This document shows positions 8,872-17,357 of a DNA stretch of 64,000 nucleotides, piece after piece. The DNA lies in assembly GCA_004210455.1 (NCBI GenBank), contig SEFA01000005.1, forward strand, positions 51,423-115,422. The letters run 5' to 3'. Below the pieces are notes generated by a model. That model worked only from the letters and a program-made list of their open reading frames with translations. It was not told the origin of the DNA and did no database searches. Source of the DNA: Rubrivivax sp. Lineage in GTDB: Bacteria > Pseudomonadota > Gammaproteobacteria > Burkholderiales > Burkholderiaceae_C. How positions within the stretch are numbered: position 1 is the first letter of the stretch; the number at the start of each line of letters is the position of its first letter. The translations under genes were made by a program, and so were the position numbers.

Positions 8872-10167
8872 TCAGGGACGAGCGTCGGCGCTACCGAGCC
8901 GGCGATCGATCTCCGCGGAGAGGCGGTGGGCTTGAGAGAGCGCGGTGAAGTACTGCCCGCGCGCCTGCAAGAAGGTGCGCTGCGCATCCAGCACATCCAG
9001 GAAGCCGAACTTGCCCAGCTCGAAGCCGCGGCGCGCAGCCTCGTAGGCGGTCTGGGCCCCGGGGAGCACATCGCGACGCAGTGCCTCGATCTCGTCGGTA
9101 CGCGCGTCGAGCTGGTCGACGGCCTGCAGCACCTCGGAACGCAGTCGCTGCTCCTCCGCTTGAGCCATCGCCTGCGCCGCGTCGCGCTTGCGCAGCGCCT
9201 GGAACTGAGCGCCCTGATTGCGGTCGAACAAGGGAATCGGAATCGAGACGCTGATCAACGGCTGCGTGCGGCCGATGTCGGGTGCGCGTTGCGCGCCAAG
9301 GCCGACCGTGACATCGGGGACGCCGCGAGCGCGTTCCAGATTGAAGGCTGCTTCCGCGCGCTGAACCTCCATCTGCGCACGACGCAGGATCGGAGAGCCC
9401 TGGATGCGGTCCCCAAGGGTTTCAGCACCAGGTAGCGCCGGCAGCGCGTCAGGGCTGCCGTCGACCAGCGAGATCGACCCCTGAGGCACCCCCATCACCG
9501 CGCTCAGCGCTTTCAGGGCTGCGGTCAGGTCCGCCTGCGCCAGGCGTTGCTCGATCCGCGCCGTGGATTGCGCAACACGAGCCCGCGTCTCTTCGGTAGG
9601 CGACACCTTGCCCGCGGTCACGCGACGACCCACGGCGTCTGCGCCGTTGGTGGCAATGCGCTGAGACTCTTCGGCGACTTTCACGCGTTCCTGCGCGATC
9701 AGTACGTCGAAGAAGGCCTGGATGGCGCCGGCGCGAGTTTCAGCACGCTGCGTCTCTAGCTCCAGCGCCGCGACATCGCGGGTGCGCTGAGCCAGCTCGA
9801 CGCGAGCGGATCGCTTGCCTCCCAGCTCGATGGTCTGGCTGAGCGTGACCTGCGTCGTACGCGTGGCCTTGCGGGTGTCCTCAGTGCTCAAGCCGAGCGT
9901 GGGATTCGGGATCAGGCCCGCCTGACGAATCGCGCCATCGTTGGACTCGAGCTCGTATCCGAACGATCGCAGAAGCGGGTTCTGACGCAACGCCGTTTGC
10001 ACGGCCGCATCGAGCGTCAGTCCAGATTGAGGATAGACAGTACCGGCCGAGGAACCAGCGGCAGAGGCCGCGGCTTCAGGGGTTGCGGGACGGGTTTCGC
10101 CAGCTTGGGCGAAGGCTTGAATTTGGAAGAGTGCCGCACAAGCAAGCGGCACAAGCAATCTGCGCAT
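8872..10167 (-). CDS. czcC: outer-membrane factor CzcC (TolC family)
   Basis: This is the 431-residue outer-membrane channel of the CzcCBA pump. It has a signal peptide (MRRLLVPLACAALFQIQAFA) and then two outer-membrane-efflux repeats rich in Ala/Gln/Arg coiled coil. Typical segments are NPTLGLSTED, LSQTIELGGKRSARV, and the second-repeat equivalents ISVSIPIPLFDRNQG and AYEAARRGFELGKFGFLDVL. It is the first of the three pump genes, about 100 bp downstream of czcI and 26 bp upstream of czcB. Length and repeat layout are normal for the heavy-metal branch of the family. Confidence 0.95.
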   Translation of the reverse strand: MRRLLVPLACAALFQIQAFAQAGETRPATPEAAASAAGSSAGTVYPQSGLTLDAAVQTALRQNPLLRSFGYELESNDGAIRQAGLIPNPTLGLSTEDTRKATRTTQVTLSQTIELGGKRSARVELAQRTRDVAALELETQRAETRAGAIQAFFDVLIAQERVKVAEESQRIATNGADAVGRRVTAGKVSPTEETRARVAQSTARIEQRLAQADLTAALKALSAVMGVPQGSISLVDGSPDALPALPGAETLGDRIQGSPILRRAQMEVQRAEAAFNLERARGVPDVTVGLGAQRAPDIGRTQPLISVSIPIPLFDRNQGAQFQALRKRDAAQAMAQAEEQRLRSEVLQAVDQLDARTDEIEALRRDVLPGAQTAYEAARRGFELGKFGFLDVLDAQRTFLQARGQYFTALSQAHRLSAEIDRRLGSADARP

Positions 10168-10270
10168 CGAAAACTCCAGGGTTGTGGAAACAACTCGAAG
10201 GATTCGACGAAGGCAGCGCGGCTCAAGCCGCTAGAGGAGGAACAGGAAGGAACCCGCTGCGATCGCCGAA

Positions 10271-10642
10271 TCAGGCGATGCGCCAATTGGGGCGTTCTGG
10301 ATGATCAGGAGCCCGAGTCGAGAAGACTTGCTCGTTTAGGCCACGCATGATCTGCGCGCTGAGATCCGCGAGCGCCATGCTGGTGCTGGAGACCGGCTTG
10401 GCACCACTGAGATGACACGCACCGCAGTCGTTGTCCAAGCTGGCTTTTCCGAGCTTGGTCTTGTCGCTGGGCTGTGGCTTTTTGCCCTGAGCCTGCTGCC
10501 CAACATCGGCGTGCGAATGCACGTGATGACCGAAGTGACTGGCCTCCCTCGAACTCTCGTGCTCGCAATAGGCTGCCGCTGCTCCCCAGGTGAACTGGAA
10601 GGGCAGCAGCACCAGCAAGAAGATTGAGAGCCAGCGACGCAT
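10271..10642 (-). CDS. czcI: CzcI-family small periplasmic protein
   Basis: This 123-residue protein has a signal peptide (RRWLSIFLLVLLPFQFTWG) followed by AAAYCEHES, a His-rich segment (HFGHHVHSHADVG) and a CxxC-like DCGACHLSG motif. That layout is the CzcI type, a small periplasmic protein placed just upstream of czcC in Cupriavidus-like clusters and thought to modulate expression of the pump. The Cys/His ligands fit zinc or copper binding. It is the first gene of the czcICBAD run here. A perfect 9-bp inverted repeat lies 18 bp upstream of its start codon. Confidence 0.85.
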   Translation of the reverse strand: MRRWLSIFLLVLLPFQFTWGAAAAYCEHESSREASHFGHHVHSHADVGQQAQGKKPQPSDKTKLGKASLDNDCGACHLSGAKPVSSTSMALADLSAQIMRGLNEQVFSTRAPDHPERPNWRIA

Positions 10643-10659
10643 ATGGCGCAGTCTAGTGC

Positions 10660-10687
10660 GGTCAACGGTTCAGAAGAGCCGTTGACC
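10660..10687. promoter_or_regulatory. perfect 9-bp inverted repeat between czcE and czcI
   Basis: GGTCAACGG at 10660-10668 and CCGTTGACC at 10679-10687 are exact reverse complements separated by 10 bp. The element is 18 bp upstream of the czcI start. No T-run follows the arm in the minus direction, so a regulator site for the czcICBA promoter is a better reading than an intrinsic terminator for czcE. Which regulator binds is unknown. Confidence 0.45.
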
Positions 10688-10735
10688 TAGCCTTTAAGGG
10701 ACACGTGTAGGCAATCGGGCACAGCCCGACCGGGC

Positions 10736-11077
10736 TTAACTGCCTTCGGACTCGTTGCGGCCGACGTAAACCGTGAAGTTCGTGTTAGCGAAGCCTTCCG
10801 GTGCGATGACGGGCAGGTTCACGGCGCGATGTTGCGCCGAGTCGAACTTCCAGGTGAAGGTCTTCGCACCGTCACGGAACTCGACGATCTGGCCGCAGTC
10901 GACGTTCACAAAGCCGCCTTGCTTGACGTTGACCACCTTATCGGCCTTCACTGCTGCGACGGGCAGGCCGTGCGGCGAGCGGCCGTTCATCATGAGCTCC
11001 GACTGGGTTGCAGCTTGGGCGCCAGCGGTCAGCATCACAGCGGCAACGGCAGAGAGGATCGACACGGAAACCTTCAC
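10736..11077 (-). CDS. czcE: CzcE-family periplasmic metal-binding protein
   Basis: This 113-residue protein has a signal peptide (MKVSVSILSAVAAVMLTAGAQA). A small all-beta domain follows, with the family-like stretches GGFVNVDCGQIVEFRDG and TFTWKFDSAQHRAVNL. It resembles CzcE, the small periplasmic protein encoded with czc genes in Cupriavidus, which binds copper there. It is the most upstream gene of the metal block and is read in the same direction as czcI, 93 bp away, with a 9-bp inverted repeat in the gap. A sensing or buffering role for periplasmic metal follows from the family. Confidence 0.85.
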   Translation of the reverse strand: MKVSVSILSAVAAVMLTAGAQAATQSELMMNGRSPHGLPVAAVKADKVVNVKQGGFVNVDCGQIVEFRDGAKTFTWKFDSAQHRAVNLPVIAPEGFANTNFTVYVGRNESEGS

Positions 11078-11195
11078 TTGATGTACTCCTTGTTCGTGAA
11101 CGTGACCTCCGACGGAGGCGACACAACGTTCATCGCGGAGTGAACTTTAGAAGTCGGCACCTTCCAGCAAACCGTGCGTGTTGATTACAAAACTG

Positions 11196-11696
11196 TCAGC
11201 TTCTGAGAGTGGCGCGGTCGGCCGCAGAAGCAGGTTGAGCACCCGCGGACGGCCCTTCGTCGTCGGTGCGCGCGACCTCTTTCAGCGGCGCCATCCAGCG
11301 AAGCGTGGCGTAGGTCACCAGGCTGAGGATCACCGCGATGTCATACAGGCCGTAGCCAACCGCACCGCCGACCGCGCCGGTCGCCCAAAGACTTGCCGCA
11401 GTGGCTGTTCCCGAAGCGCCGGCAGAGTGCTTCAGGATCGCCCCACCTCCGATGAAGCCGACGCCGGTGATGAGACCTTCCAGGATGCGGGCCTGACCGA
11501 TCGAGTCGATGCCCAGTACACGGATGGCGACCAGCACGAAGCCACAACTGGCGATTGCCACGAGAGGAAAGGTGCGTATGCCAGCGCTGCGCTCCTTGCG
11601 CTCCCGGTCCCAGCCGATGGGCAACGCAAGCACGTACGCGATCCCCAAGTCCATCACGTGGGAGGCGATCTCGACCCAATTCACTTGACCTGTCAT
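11196..11696 (-). CDS. MgtC/SapB family inner-membrane protein
   Basis: This 166-residue protein carries the MgtC N-terminal membrane domain. It has about four or five helices with the conserved cytosolic loop ALPIGWDRERKERSAGIRTF and the Gly-rich segment GLITGVGFIGGGAILK. The polar tail after about residue 140 is short, so the C-terminal ACT-like domain of full-length MgtC is absent. Short homologues of this kind are common in environmental proteobacteria, and their link to magnesium or F-type ATPase control is not established. It is about 120 bp upstream of czcE on the same strand. Confidence 0.88.
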   Translation of the reverse strand: MTGQVNWVEIASHVMDLGIAYVLALPIGWDRERKERSAGIRTFPLVAIASCGFVLVAIRVLGIDSIGQARILEGLITGVGFIGGGAILKHSAGASGTATAASLWATGAVGGAVGYGLYDIAVILSLVTYATLRWMAPLKEVARTDDEGPSAGAQPASAADRATLRS

Positions 11697-11873
11697 GTTT
11701 GGCTCCTAGCCGTTTGATAGTGAGAACGATCGGCAAAGCGGCAAGCGTTAGGCATTCCTGACAACACCGTAATCGCGCCGTCAGCGGCTTGCCCGCAGCG
11801 GCAACTCATCATGGCGACGCACTGGGCAGCCCCCTGGCTCCCAGCCCGCCAACCACGATGTATCGGAGCGACC

Positions 11874-12227
11874 ATGTCCATTCTTCGCCGCCTGTTCAGC
11901 GGCCACCACAGCGGTGGTCACGGACGAAGTGATCACCACGGCGGGCATCGCCGTCTCGGCGACCCGAGGTACGACTCGCACGGCAGTCGGAATTCGGGAT
12001 GGTCGGAACCGTCGCAGCCGCCAATGGAGCGCTCCAACGAACAGCATGTCGCCTGCATGCGCTGCGGCGCGAGCAACAACGCTGCAGGCCGCTTCTGCAC
12101 CCAGTGCGGTTTCGCGCTGCGCCCCACGGCTTGCGGGAAGTGCGCCGAACCGCTCGGCACGGAAGGCAAGTTCTGCCCAAATTGCGGCACGCCCATTCCC
12201 GCCGCGTCTCCCGCTTCATCTGGTTGA
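11874..12227 (+). CDS. double zinc-ribbon protein with His-rich N-terminus
   Basis: This 117-residue protein begins MSILRRLFSGHHSGGHGRSD and has a His/Gly/Asp-rich first third. Two or more CxxC knuckles of the zinc-ribbon type follow (CMRCGASNNAAGRFCTQCG, then CGKCAEPLGTEGKFCPNCG). Such proteins are usually small cytosolic factors of unknown role. The His-rich head is unusual and, next to a zinc resistance cluster, could point to metal handling. I chose the ATG at 11874; an upstream in-frame ATG at 11811 would add residues of unlikely composition. The last 12 bp overlap the convergent lipoprotein gene. Confidence 0.72.
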   Translation: MSILRRLFSGHHSGGHGRSDHHGGHRRLGDPRYDSHGSRNSGWSEPSQPPMERSNEQHVACMRCGASNNAAGRFCTQCGFALRPTACGKCAEPLGTEGKFCPNCGTPIPAASPASSG

Positions 12228-12635
12228 ACCTCGCTCGTCTGGACGTTCGACCTGCAGTGGCGGTGCTTCGCCGTCAGCGAGCTGTTCGATTGGTGCTTCG
12301 CAGGAGCCTGGCTTGACGAGGACAAAGCGCGGGTCTGATGTCGCTTGGGTCGTTCCCGCCGGCAGCAGCAGGATCCAGCCCCGATGGTTGCTCCGGTAGC
12401 TGGCCAGGGCATAGGGCGCGGTCGTGTCTTCGGGTCGGCGGCAATCCAGCGACGCAGCCGGCACCTTGAACTCTGCCGCGGGGCGCACCGCCCAAAGCGT
12501 CGCAAGACGCCAACCCTGGCTTTCGAGGTGAGTCGGCACCCCTGGCGTCGTACATCCCCACAGGAAGAGCGCCAGCGTCACCAGGACGATGCCCCAGTGA
12601 GGCCGCTGCCGATCGATCTGCTTGGCTCGCCCCAT
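12216..12635 (-). CDS. small lipoprotein-like secreted protein
   Basis: The 139-residue product starts MGRAKQIDRQ and has a hydrophobic stretch ending in a plausible lipobox (GIVLVTLALFLWGCTTPG). The exported part is about 110 residues and has no family I recognise (RGWILLLPAGTTQATSDPR). The frame is open to 12791, but the added N-terminus would bury the signal sequence, so I used the ATG at 12635. The gene is divergent from pgm and overlaps the 3' end of the zinc-ribbon gene. Confidence 0.55.
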   Translation of the reverse strand: MGRAKQIDRQRPHWGIVLVTLALFLWGCTTPGVPTHLESQGWRLATLWAVRPAAEFKVPAASLDCRRPEDTTAPYALASYRSNHRGWILLLPAGTTQATSDPRFVLVKPGSCEAPIEQLADGEAPPLQVERPDERGSTR

Positions 12636-12781
12636 TTCCACCACCCTGTGCCCGTCGATTGCCGAGAAGGGTCGAACTGTGGAACTGGCAGCCCCGCCAA
12701 ACACTGACCGCTGGATTACAAGACTGACAACTTCCGATCGTTCGAGGTCCCAGCTCCTCACGATCGGACCAAGGAACTCTG

Positions 12782-14443
12782 ATGACGACACGCATTTCCC
12801 CTCGGGCCGGCGAGCCGGCGCGCGAGGAGGACCTCATCGATGTGAGCGCCCTGCGGGGCGCCTATTTCTCACTGATCCCCAACTCCGAAGACCCACAGCA
12901 ACGCGTGCGGTTCGGCACCTCCGGGCACCGCGGCTCGTCCTTGGATGGCTCTTTCAATGAGCGGCACATCTGGGCGATCACGCAGGCCATCTGTGACTAT
13001 CGAAGGAGCGTAGGGACGACAGGCCCACTCTTCCTTGGCATCGACACGCATGCGTTGTCCCTGCCGGCGCGTACGAGTGCCCTGGAGGTCCTCGCGGCCA
13101 ACGGCGTAGATGTCCGTGTGGCGCCGTCAGGCCAGTTCACGCCAACGCCCGCTGTTTCCCTCGCCATCCTCGACTTCAACCGGATGCACGCGCCCGGTCC
13201 TCTGGCCGACGGCATCATCGTGACGCCCTCACACAATCCACCGCGGGACGGTGGGTTCAAGTACAACCTTCCCCACGGCGGGCCGGCCGACAGCCAAGCC
13301 GCAACGGCGATCGAGGAACTGGCCAACCAGCATCTCGTGGAGCACTGCAAGCGCGTGAGACGCGTTGTAGTTGCCAGGCCCTTGGCCTCTGGGGCCGCGC
13401 GCCCCTACGACTTTCTGCAGCGCTACGTGGTGGCGCTGAGCCACGTCATCGACCTGCAAGCGATTCGAGATTCGGGGGTTCGCATCGGGGTCGACCCGAT
13501 GGGCGGTGCCGGCGTCATGTATTGGGAAGCCATCGCCGACCGATATCGCCTCCCGTTGACCGTGGTCAACGCCAACGTCGACCCCACGTTTTCGTTCATG
13601 CCGCTGGACTGGGACGGCCAGATCCGCATGGATCCGTCTTCCGCGTTCGCCATGCAGGCGCTCACGCGCAAGTGTTCCTTGTTCGACGTCGCGTTCGCTT
13701 GCGACACGGATCATGACCGACACGGCGTCGTATGTCCGAGTAGCGGCCTGCTGCCACCGAATCACTTCCTCAGCGTCGCGACGGATTACCTGCTGACGCA
13801 TCGCCCCCAATGGCCAGCCGCTGCGGCCGTAGGCAAGACCGTCGTAACGACCTCCATGATCGACCGAGTCGCGCGGGCCAGGGATCGCCGCGTCCTGGAG
13901 ACGCCAGTGGGTTTCAAATGGTTCGCCCAGGGTCTCTATGACCGTGAACTGGCGACGGCATGTGAAGAGAGCGCCGGAGCGTCGTTCCTAAGGCGCGACG
14001 GTTCGGTGTGGACAACGGAGAAAGATGGGATCGCGGCAGGGCTGCTCGCTGCGGAGATCACCGCGCGTGCCGGGGCGGATCCTGGGCTGTACTACCGCAC
14101 GTTGAGTGCCACGCTAGGGTCGACGTGGTCAGATCGCATCGACGCTCCCGCCACCCGGGAGCAGCGGACTCGGTTGTCGAACGCGAACGCCGAAGACTTT
14201 CAGCGGCTGATGCTCGTCGGCGATGAGATCACGCAAGTGCAAACGCGAGCGCAGGGCAATGATCAGCCAATCGGCGGCGTCAAGCTGACTTCGCGCCGCG
14301 GCTGGGTCGCAATGCGCCCCTCTGGAACCGAGGATGTATACAAAATTTACGGAGAGAGCTTCGAAAGCAACGAGCACCTTCAAAAGCTGCTTTGCGACGC
14401 AGGGTCGATCGCTGATCGCAGCATGGCGGATGCAAACCGCTAA
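12782..14443 (+). CDS. pgm: alpha-D-glucose phosphate-specific phosphoglucomutase
   Basis: This enzyme interconverts glucose-1-phosphate and glucose-6-phosphate in the cytosol, feeding glycogen, trehalose or polysaccharide synthesis. The 553-residue protein has the early FGTSGHRGSS substrate loop, the active-site phosphoserine loop TPSHNPPRDGGFKYN, the metal-binding loop CDTDHDRHG and the C-terminal phosphate loop RPSGTEDVYKIY. Length is normal for the bacterial glucose-specific class. No related sugar genes flank it; its left neighbours are metal genes and the integrase-led region starts 127 bp after its stop. Confidence 0.96.
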   Translation: MTTRISPRAGEPAREEDLIDVSALRGAYFSLIPNSEDPQQRVRFGTSGHRGSSLDGSFNERHIWAITQAICDYRRSVGTTGPLFLGIDTHALSLPARTSALEVLAANGVDVRVAPSGQFTPTPAVSLAILDFNRMHAPGPLADGIIVTPSHNPPRDGGFKYNLPHGGPADSQAATAIEELANQHLVEHCKRVRRVVVARPLASGAARPYDFLQRYVVALSHVIDLQAIRDSGVRIGVDPMGGAGVMYWEAIADRYRLPLTVVNANVDPTFSFMPLDWDGQIRMDPSSAFAMQALTRKCSLFDVAFACDTDHDRHGVVCPSSGLLPPNHFLSVATDYLLTHRPQWPAAAAVGKTVVTTSMIDRVARARDRRVLETPVGFKWFAQGLYDRELATACEESAGASFLRRDGSVWTTEKDGIAAGLLAAEITARAGADPGLYYRTLSATLGSTWSDRIDAPATREQRTRLSNANAEDFQRLMLVGDEITQVQTRAQGNDQPIGGVKLTSRRGWVAMRPSGTEDVYKIYGESFESNEHLQKLLCDAGSIADRSMADANR

Positions 14444-14569
14444 CGGCGGGGCCATCGCGCGCCCCCGACTGCCGCGCCCTGTGCGTGAGCAGGTCTCGCG
14501 ACTGGCCACATGCGAGAGGATTGCACGGGCGCTGGGGCCAGGTGCTGGACCCTCAAGTGGCACCTTGCC

Positions 14570-15541
14570 TCAGCGCGAGGCTTTGGTTGGTCTACCGTCG
14601 CTGGTGGCCAGCGCGCGTTCAATCTTGGCCTTCACCGAGTCTTGCGGGACATCGATATAGCGCATGGCTGAACCTACGTCGCGCCACCCCACGTGCTCCA
14701 TGAGTTCCTTCAAGTCCCACCCGTTGGCGCTCGCCCAGCCTGCGAAGCCGCGGCGCAGCGAATGGCTGGAATAGGTGTCGGCTTCTTGAACCTGCGCATC
14801 CTTGAGGATCCGTCGCAACAGCGGGAGCACCGCCTGGCTGGCCATGTGCTCATGAGCAATGTTTCCCCACCTGTCGATACCTGGGAAGACAGGCCCGGTG
14901 GTTCTGCCGCTGAGTTCGAGCCAGTCCAGGTAGGCGTCGACGGGACATAGCCGCGACAGCGCCGGACAACGGAATGCTCGATCGTCTTCCTCGTCTGAAG
15001 TCTTCGTTCGTCCTGGCCTGCACGTTAGCCCTTGACCGCGCACGGCTCGGACTTCCTCGATGCGCATCCGCGCAAGCTCGTCCGACCGGAACGCTCGCCA
15101 GAATCCGAGCAGCAGCAGGGATCGATCGCGCGCGCGGCGCAGCGCTTCAGCACGGCGACCACTCTCAACCGCTGCGACTTGCGCTTGCAACAGCCATTCG
15201 CATGCCTGCTCCAAGACGTCGAGTTGAAGAGGCCGTGCTTGACGCTGCGGAGCAGCGTGTTTAGCCCGGATTCCTCGGAGCACTTTGAGCACGAGCGGCG
15301 ATCTGGTCGGATCCGCAAAGCCGTTGTCAGCGTGCCACCGCGCCAACGCAGCCAGATGCAGCCTCAAGGTGCTGATCTTGTAGACGGTGGCGTGTTCCGC
15401 CAGGTACCTGGCGACGGTATCGATCGTCGCTGGGAGCAGCCCCTTCCACTCCACTTCGAAGTGGCGAAGCGCCGAGGCGTAGCTGCGTGTCGTGTTCTCA
15501 CGATCGGCGGCATCGATGTACTGCTGGACGTTGGCGTTCAT
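14570..15541 (-). CDS. tyrosine recombinase / integrase
   Basis: This site-specific recombinase of 323 residues probably moves the element it heads. The N-terminal SAM-like core-binding domain (ENTTRSYASALRHFEVEWKG) is followed by the catalytic domain. The catalytic arginine I is in FRSDELARM, a hairpin lysine may be the K of GRTKTSDEE, and the HxxR box is HSLRRGF. A tryptophan replaces the second histidine in EHVGWRD, and the nucleophile is the Y of SAMRYID. It overlaps the upstream HNH-type gene by 4 bp (ATGA). Its 3' end is 127 bp from the end of pgm. No direct-repeat attachment site could be found by eye. Confidence 0.92.
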   Translation of the reverse strand: MNANVQQYIDAADRENTTRSYASALRHFEVEWKGLLPATIDTVARYLAEHATVYKISTLRLHLAALARWHADNGFADPTRSPLVLKVLRGIRAKHAAPQRQARPLQLDVLEQACEWLLQAQVAAVESGRRAEALRRARDRSLLLLGFWRAFRSDELARMRIEEVRAVRGQGLTCRPGRTKTSDEEDDRAFRCPALSRLCPVDAYLDWLELSGRTTGPVFPGIDRWGNIAHEHMASQAVLPLLRRILKDAQVQEADTYSSHSLRRGFAGWASANGWDLKELMEHVGWRDVGSAMRYIDVPQDSVKAKIERALATSDGRPTKASR

Positions 15542-16776
15542 GAAGAAACAACCGTGTTATCGCCTTGCATTGGCTGCTGCATCATCTGCACGATTTGGCG
15601 AAGGTCGTATCGGGCGACGCTGTGCGTCTGGTAGTCGACCGCGTAGAAGACGTGAAAGTCAAAGTTCTGCGCCGGCAGGTCTTCAGTGAGCAGAACGATC
15701 CGGGAAACGCCGCCATAAAAGCTACAGCCGAAGGCAAGCCCATGTCCCTGCGTCGCTGGGTTAGGCATGGGCGCCAGCATCATCCAGTGCCGCTGAGCGA
15801 AGATTCGCCGCAGCATTAGCAACAGGCCTTCGGTCTCCCTCCACTCCGACATGAGAAGTTCAGGGCTGCCCGTGCGAACGGCCGAGCGAAGGACGTCGAA
15901 CCGCGTGTGTCGGCAGAATTCCGCGCCTTGTTCCAGGGCGAGGAGATTGAAACCGATCTTGGCGATCAACCGGGCCACGTCTTCCTCCAGTGGCGAGTGG
16001 CCCGTGACCCTGATCTGCGGCTGCTGGATGTCAGTCTCTCGCGCCACGGACGACAGGGACTGCTGGAGCGTGGGCGAGTTGCGACGGAGGAGCGTCGCCA
16101 ACGTCGCCGCCGCACGCACATCGCGCTCCTTGACTTGAAAAACGATGGAGCCGTTCTGGCGCTGAAGAGCCCTCGGAAGGCCGCCTGTGTCGGGCTGCGG
16201 TGATTCCATCCAGATCGCGTCCTTGCCTGGCTTGCCTTCAGTCCGCGCGCCGACGTGCTCATAGGCGCCGCCGTTCCAGCGCAGATCCTCAAAGGTGAGC
16301 GACTTTTCAGACTCCAGGCGCTTGAGCACGAGCTCGACGCGCTCGCCCAACACCCGGTCCAGGCGCTGCAAGAACGCGCCCACCTTGGCGCGATCGCTTC
16401 CGTTGCCCTCCAACTCACGGCCGCGAAGGGTGAGCTGCGGCAGGATCTCTGGCGCCAGACCCGTCCCAAGCGCGATCTCCAGCGCGCGCCCATCCTCGGT
16501 CAACAGCTTGGCGGAGGACATCTCAAAGGTTGGCGCGCGCGTCTTGCTTCCCCTCGACCTCCCGTGCGGCTGCAGCGCCAGGCGTCCAAGACCGATATCG
16601 CCGCGACGCAGCACTCGGACCTCCAAGTCTCGCGAGAAAAAGTCGTTGCACGCCTTGCACACCAAATCTTCGAGTACGAGCTCGTCACCCGCGCCCAGTC
16701 CAGCCGGGATCGCATGCTCGGCGTTGAACGGCCCATCCTGGCCACAGTAAATGCATCCTTGGTGTAGGAGCGTCAT
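15538..16776 (-). CDS. HNH-type endonuclease-like protein coupled to the integrase
   Basis: The N-terminus carries an HNH_5-like zinc nuclease core. CIYCG and CKACN supply four cysteines, and between them EHAIPAGLG supplies the histidine that would bind metal at the active site. About 330 further residues have no domain I recognise. The stop codon overlaps the integrase start by 4 bp (ATGA), so the two are translated together. A nuclease coupled to an integrase could act in element mobility, in exclusion of other elements or in defence. Full length is 412 residues, much longer than a bare HNH nuclease. Confidence 0.7.
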   Translation of the reverse strand: MTLLHQGCIYCGQDGPFNAEHAIPAGLGAGDELVLEDLVCKACNDFFSRDLEVRVLRRGDIGLGRLALQPHGRSRGSKTRAPTFEMSSAKLLTEDGRALEIALGTGLAPEILPQLTLRGRELEGNGSDRAKVGAFLQRLDRVLGERVELVLKRLESEKSLTFEDLRWNGGAYEHVGARTEGKPGKDAIWMESPQPDTGGLPRALQRQNGSIVFQVKERDVRAAATLATLLRRNSPTLQQSLSSVARETDIQQPQIRVTGHSPLEEDVARLIAKIGFNLLALEQGAEFCRHTRFDVLRSAVRTGSPELLMSEWRETEGLLLMLRRIFAQRHWMMLAPMPNPATQGHGLAFGCSFYGGVSRIVLLTEDLPAQNFDFHVFYAVDYQTHSVARYDLRQIVQMMQQPMQGDNTVVSS

Positions 16777-16818
16777 CGTGCCTTGGTGCCTTCGTGAGTG
16801 ATGCGTTGCCGTCTTGAC

Positions 16819-17121
16819 CTACTGACCGCCTTGCCCCATTGCTGCGATGGCGGCGCGGGCGGCAGCGCGCGCCTCGTCCGCAGTGGGGTGCTCGCCCGTA
16901 AGAGGGATGCGGATCACATCGTTGTCATCGCCCAAGCGCGTTCTCAATCCCAATACCAACACCGCCCGGAACTGGTCCGGTTCGACAGCCTCGACATCCG
17001 ATTCGGCCCAGAAGTCTTCATCCATCCCTGTGGTCTCGTCAGCCTCAGAATTTTCAAGGGCGCCCTGTGCGGGGCACTTGCTGAACGGCATACGCGCGCG
17101 TAGAGCGCTTCGCCCACTCAC
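16819..17121 (-). CDS. hypothetical small acidic protein
   Basis: This frame encodes up to 100 residues with good coding character in the centre (FRAVLVLGLRTRLGDDNDVI) and a helical Ala-rich end (DEARAAARAAIAAMGQGGQ). I recognise no family. The true start could be the internal methionine of MDEDFWAESD, because the first 35 residues look less natural. It lies 42 bp upstream of the HNH-type gene on the same strand and may be the first gene of that operon. Confidence 0.45.
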   Translation of the reverse strand: MSGRSALRARMPFSKCPAQGALENSEADETTGMDEDFWAESDVEAVEPDQFRAVLVLGLRTRLGDDNDVIRIPLTGEHPTADEARAAARAAIAAMGQGGQ

Positions 17122-17287
17122 TCATGGGCTTGCGATAGGTCCCGCATGGATTATCCGATTTGAGGCCGAGGTCGGCTGTGAGTCGTCGGGTCGCGCATTA
17201 GCTGCGCCTCACCGTCGCGAGGCGCAAGGCGACCACGCATGCGAGTCGATGGCGAAGCTCGTGGTGGATCACAGACTAGTCCCTCTG

Positions 17288-17310
17288 AATTATGGCGTTT
17301 TCCCATAATT
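17288..17310. promoter_or_regulatory. inverted repeat, likely operator upstream of the XRE gene
   Basis: AATTATGG (17288-17295) and CCATAATT (17303-17310) form a perfect inverted repeat with a 7-bp spacer. It lies about 47 bp upstream of a small XRE regulator in an otherwise GC-rich gap. This is the position and size expected for an autoregulatory operator. Confidence 0.5.
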
Positions 17311-17329
17311 TCTCTTCCCTCTGATCCTG

Positions 17330-17357
17330 TCCTGTTGCAGTCGCTGCCGCAACAGGA
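17330..17357. promoter_or_regulatory. second perfect inverted repeat abutting the XRE start codon
   Basis: TCCTGTTGC (17330-17338) and GCAACAGGA (17349-17357) pair perfectly across 10 bp, and the right arm includes the first base of the start codon. It could be a repressor site or an mRNA hairpin over the ribosome binding site, either of which would restrict expression of the downstream regulator. Confidence 0.5.

Noticed and set aside
10660..10687. Intrinsic terminator after czcE
   Set aside because: The stem is strong but the 10-bp loop and absence of a T-run in the minus direction argue against it.
14444..14569. Attachment site next to the integrase with a matching copy near 27.7 kb
   Set aside because: I compared the two gaps by eye and found no direct repeat longer than chance words.
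16798..17103. Plus-strand frame opposite the small acidic hypothetical gene
   Set aside because: The minus-strand frame has the more natural composition and lies in line with the HNH-integrase operon.
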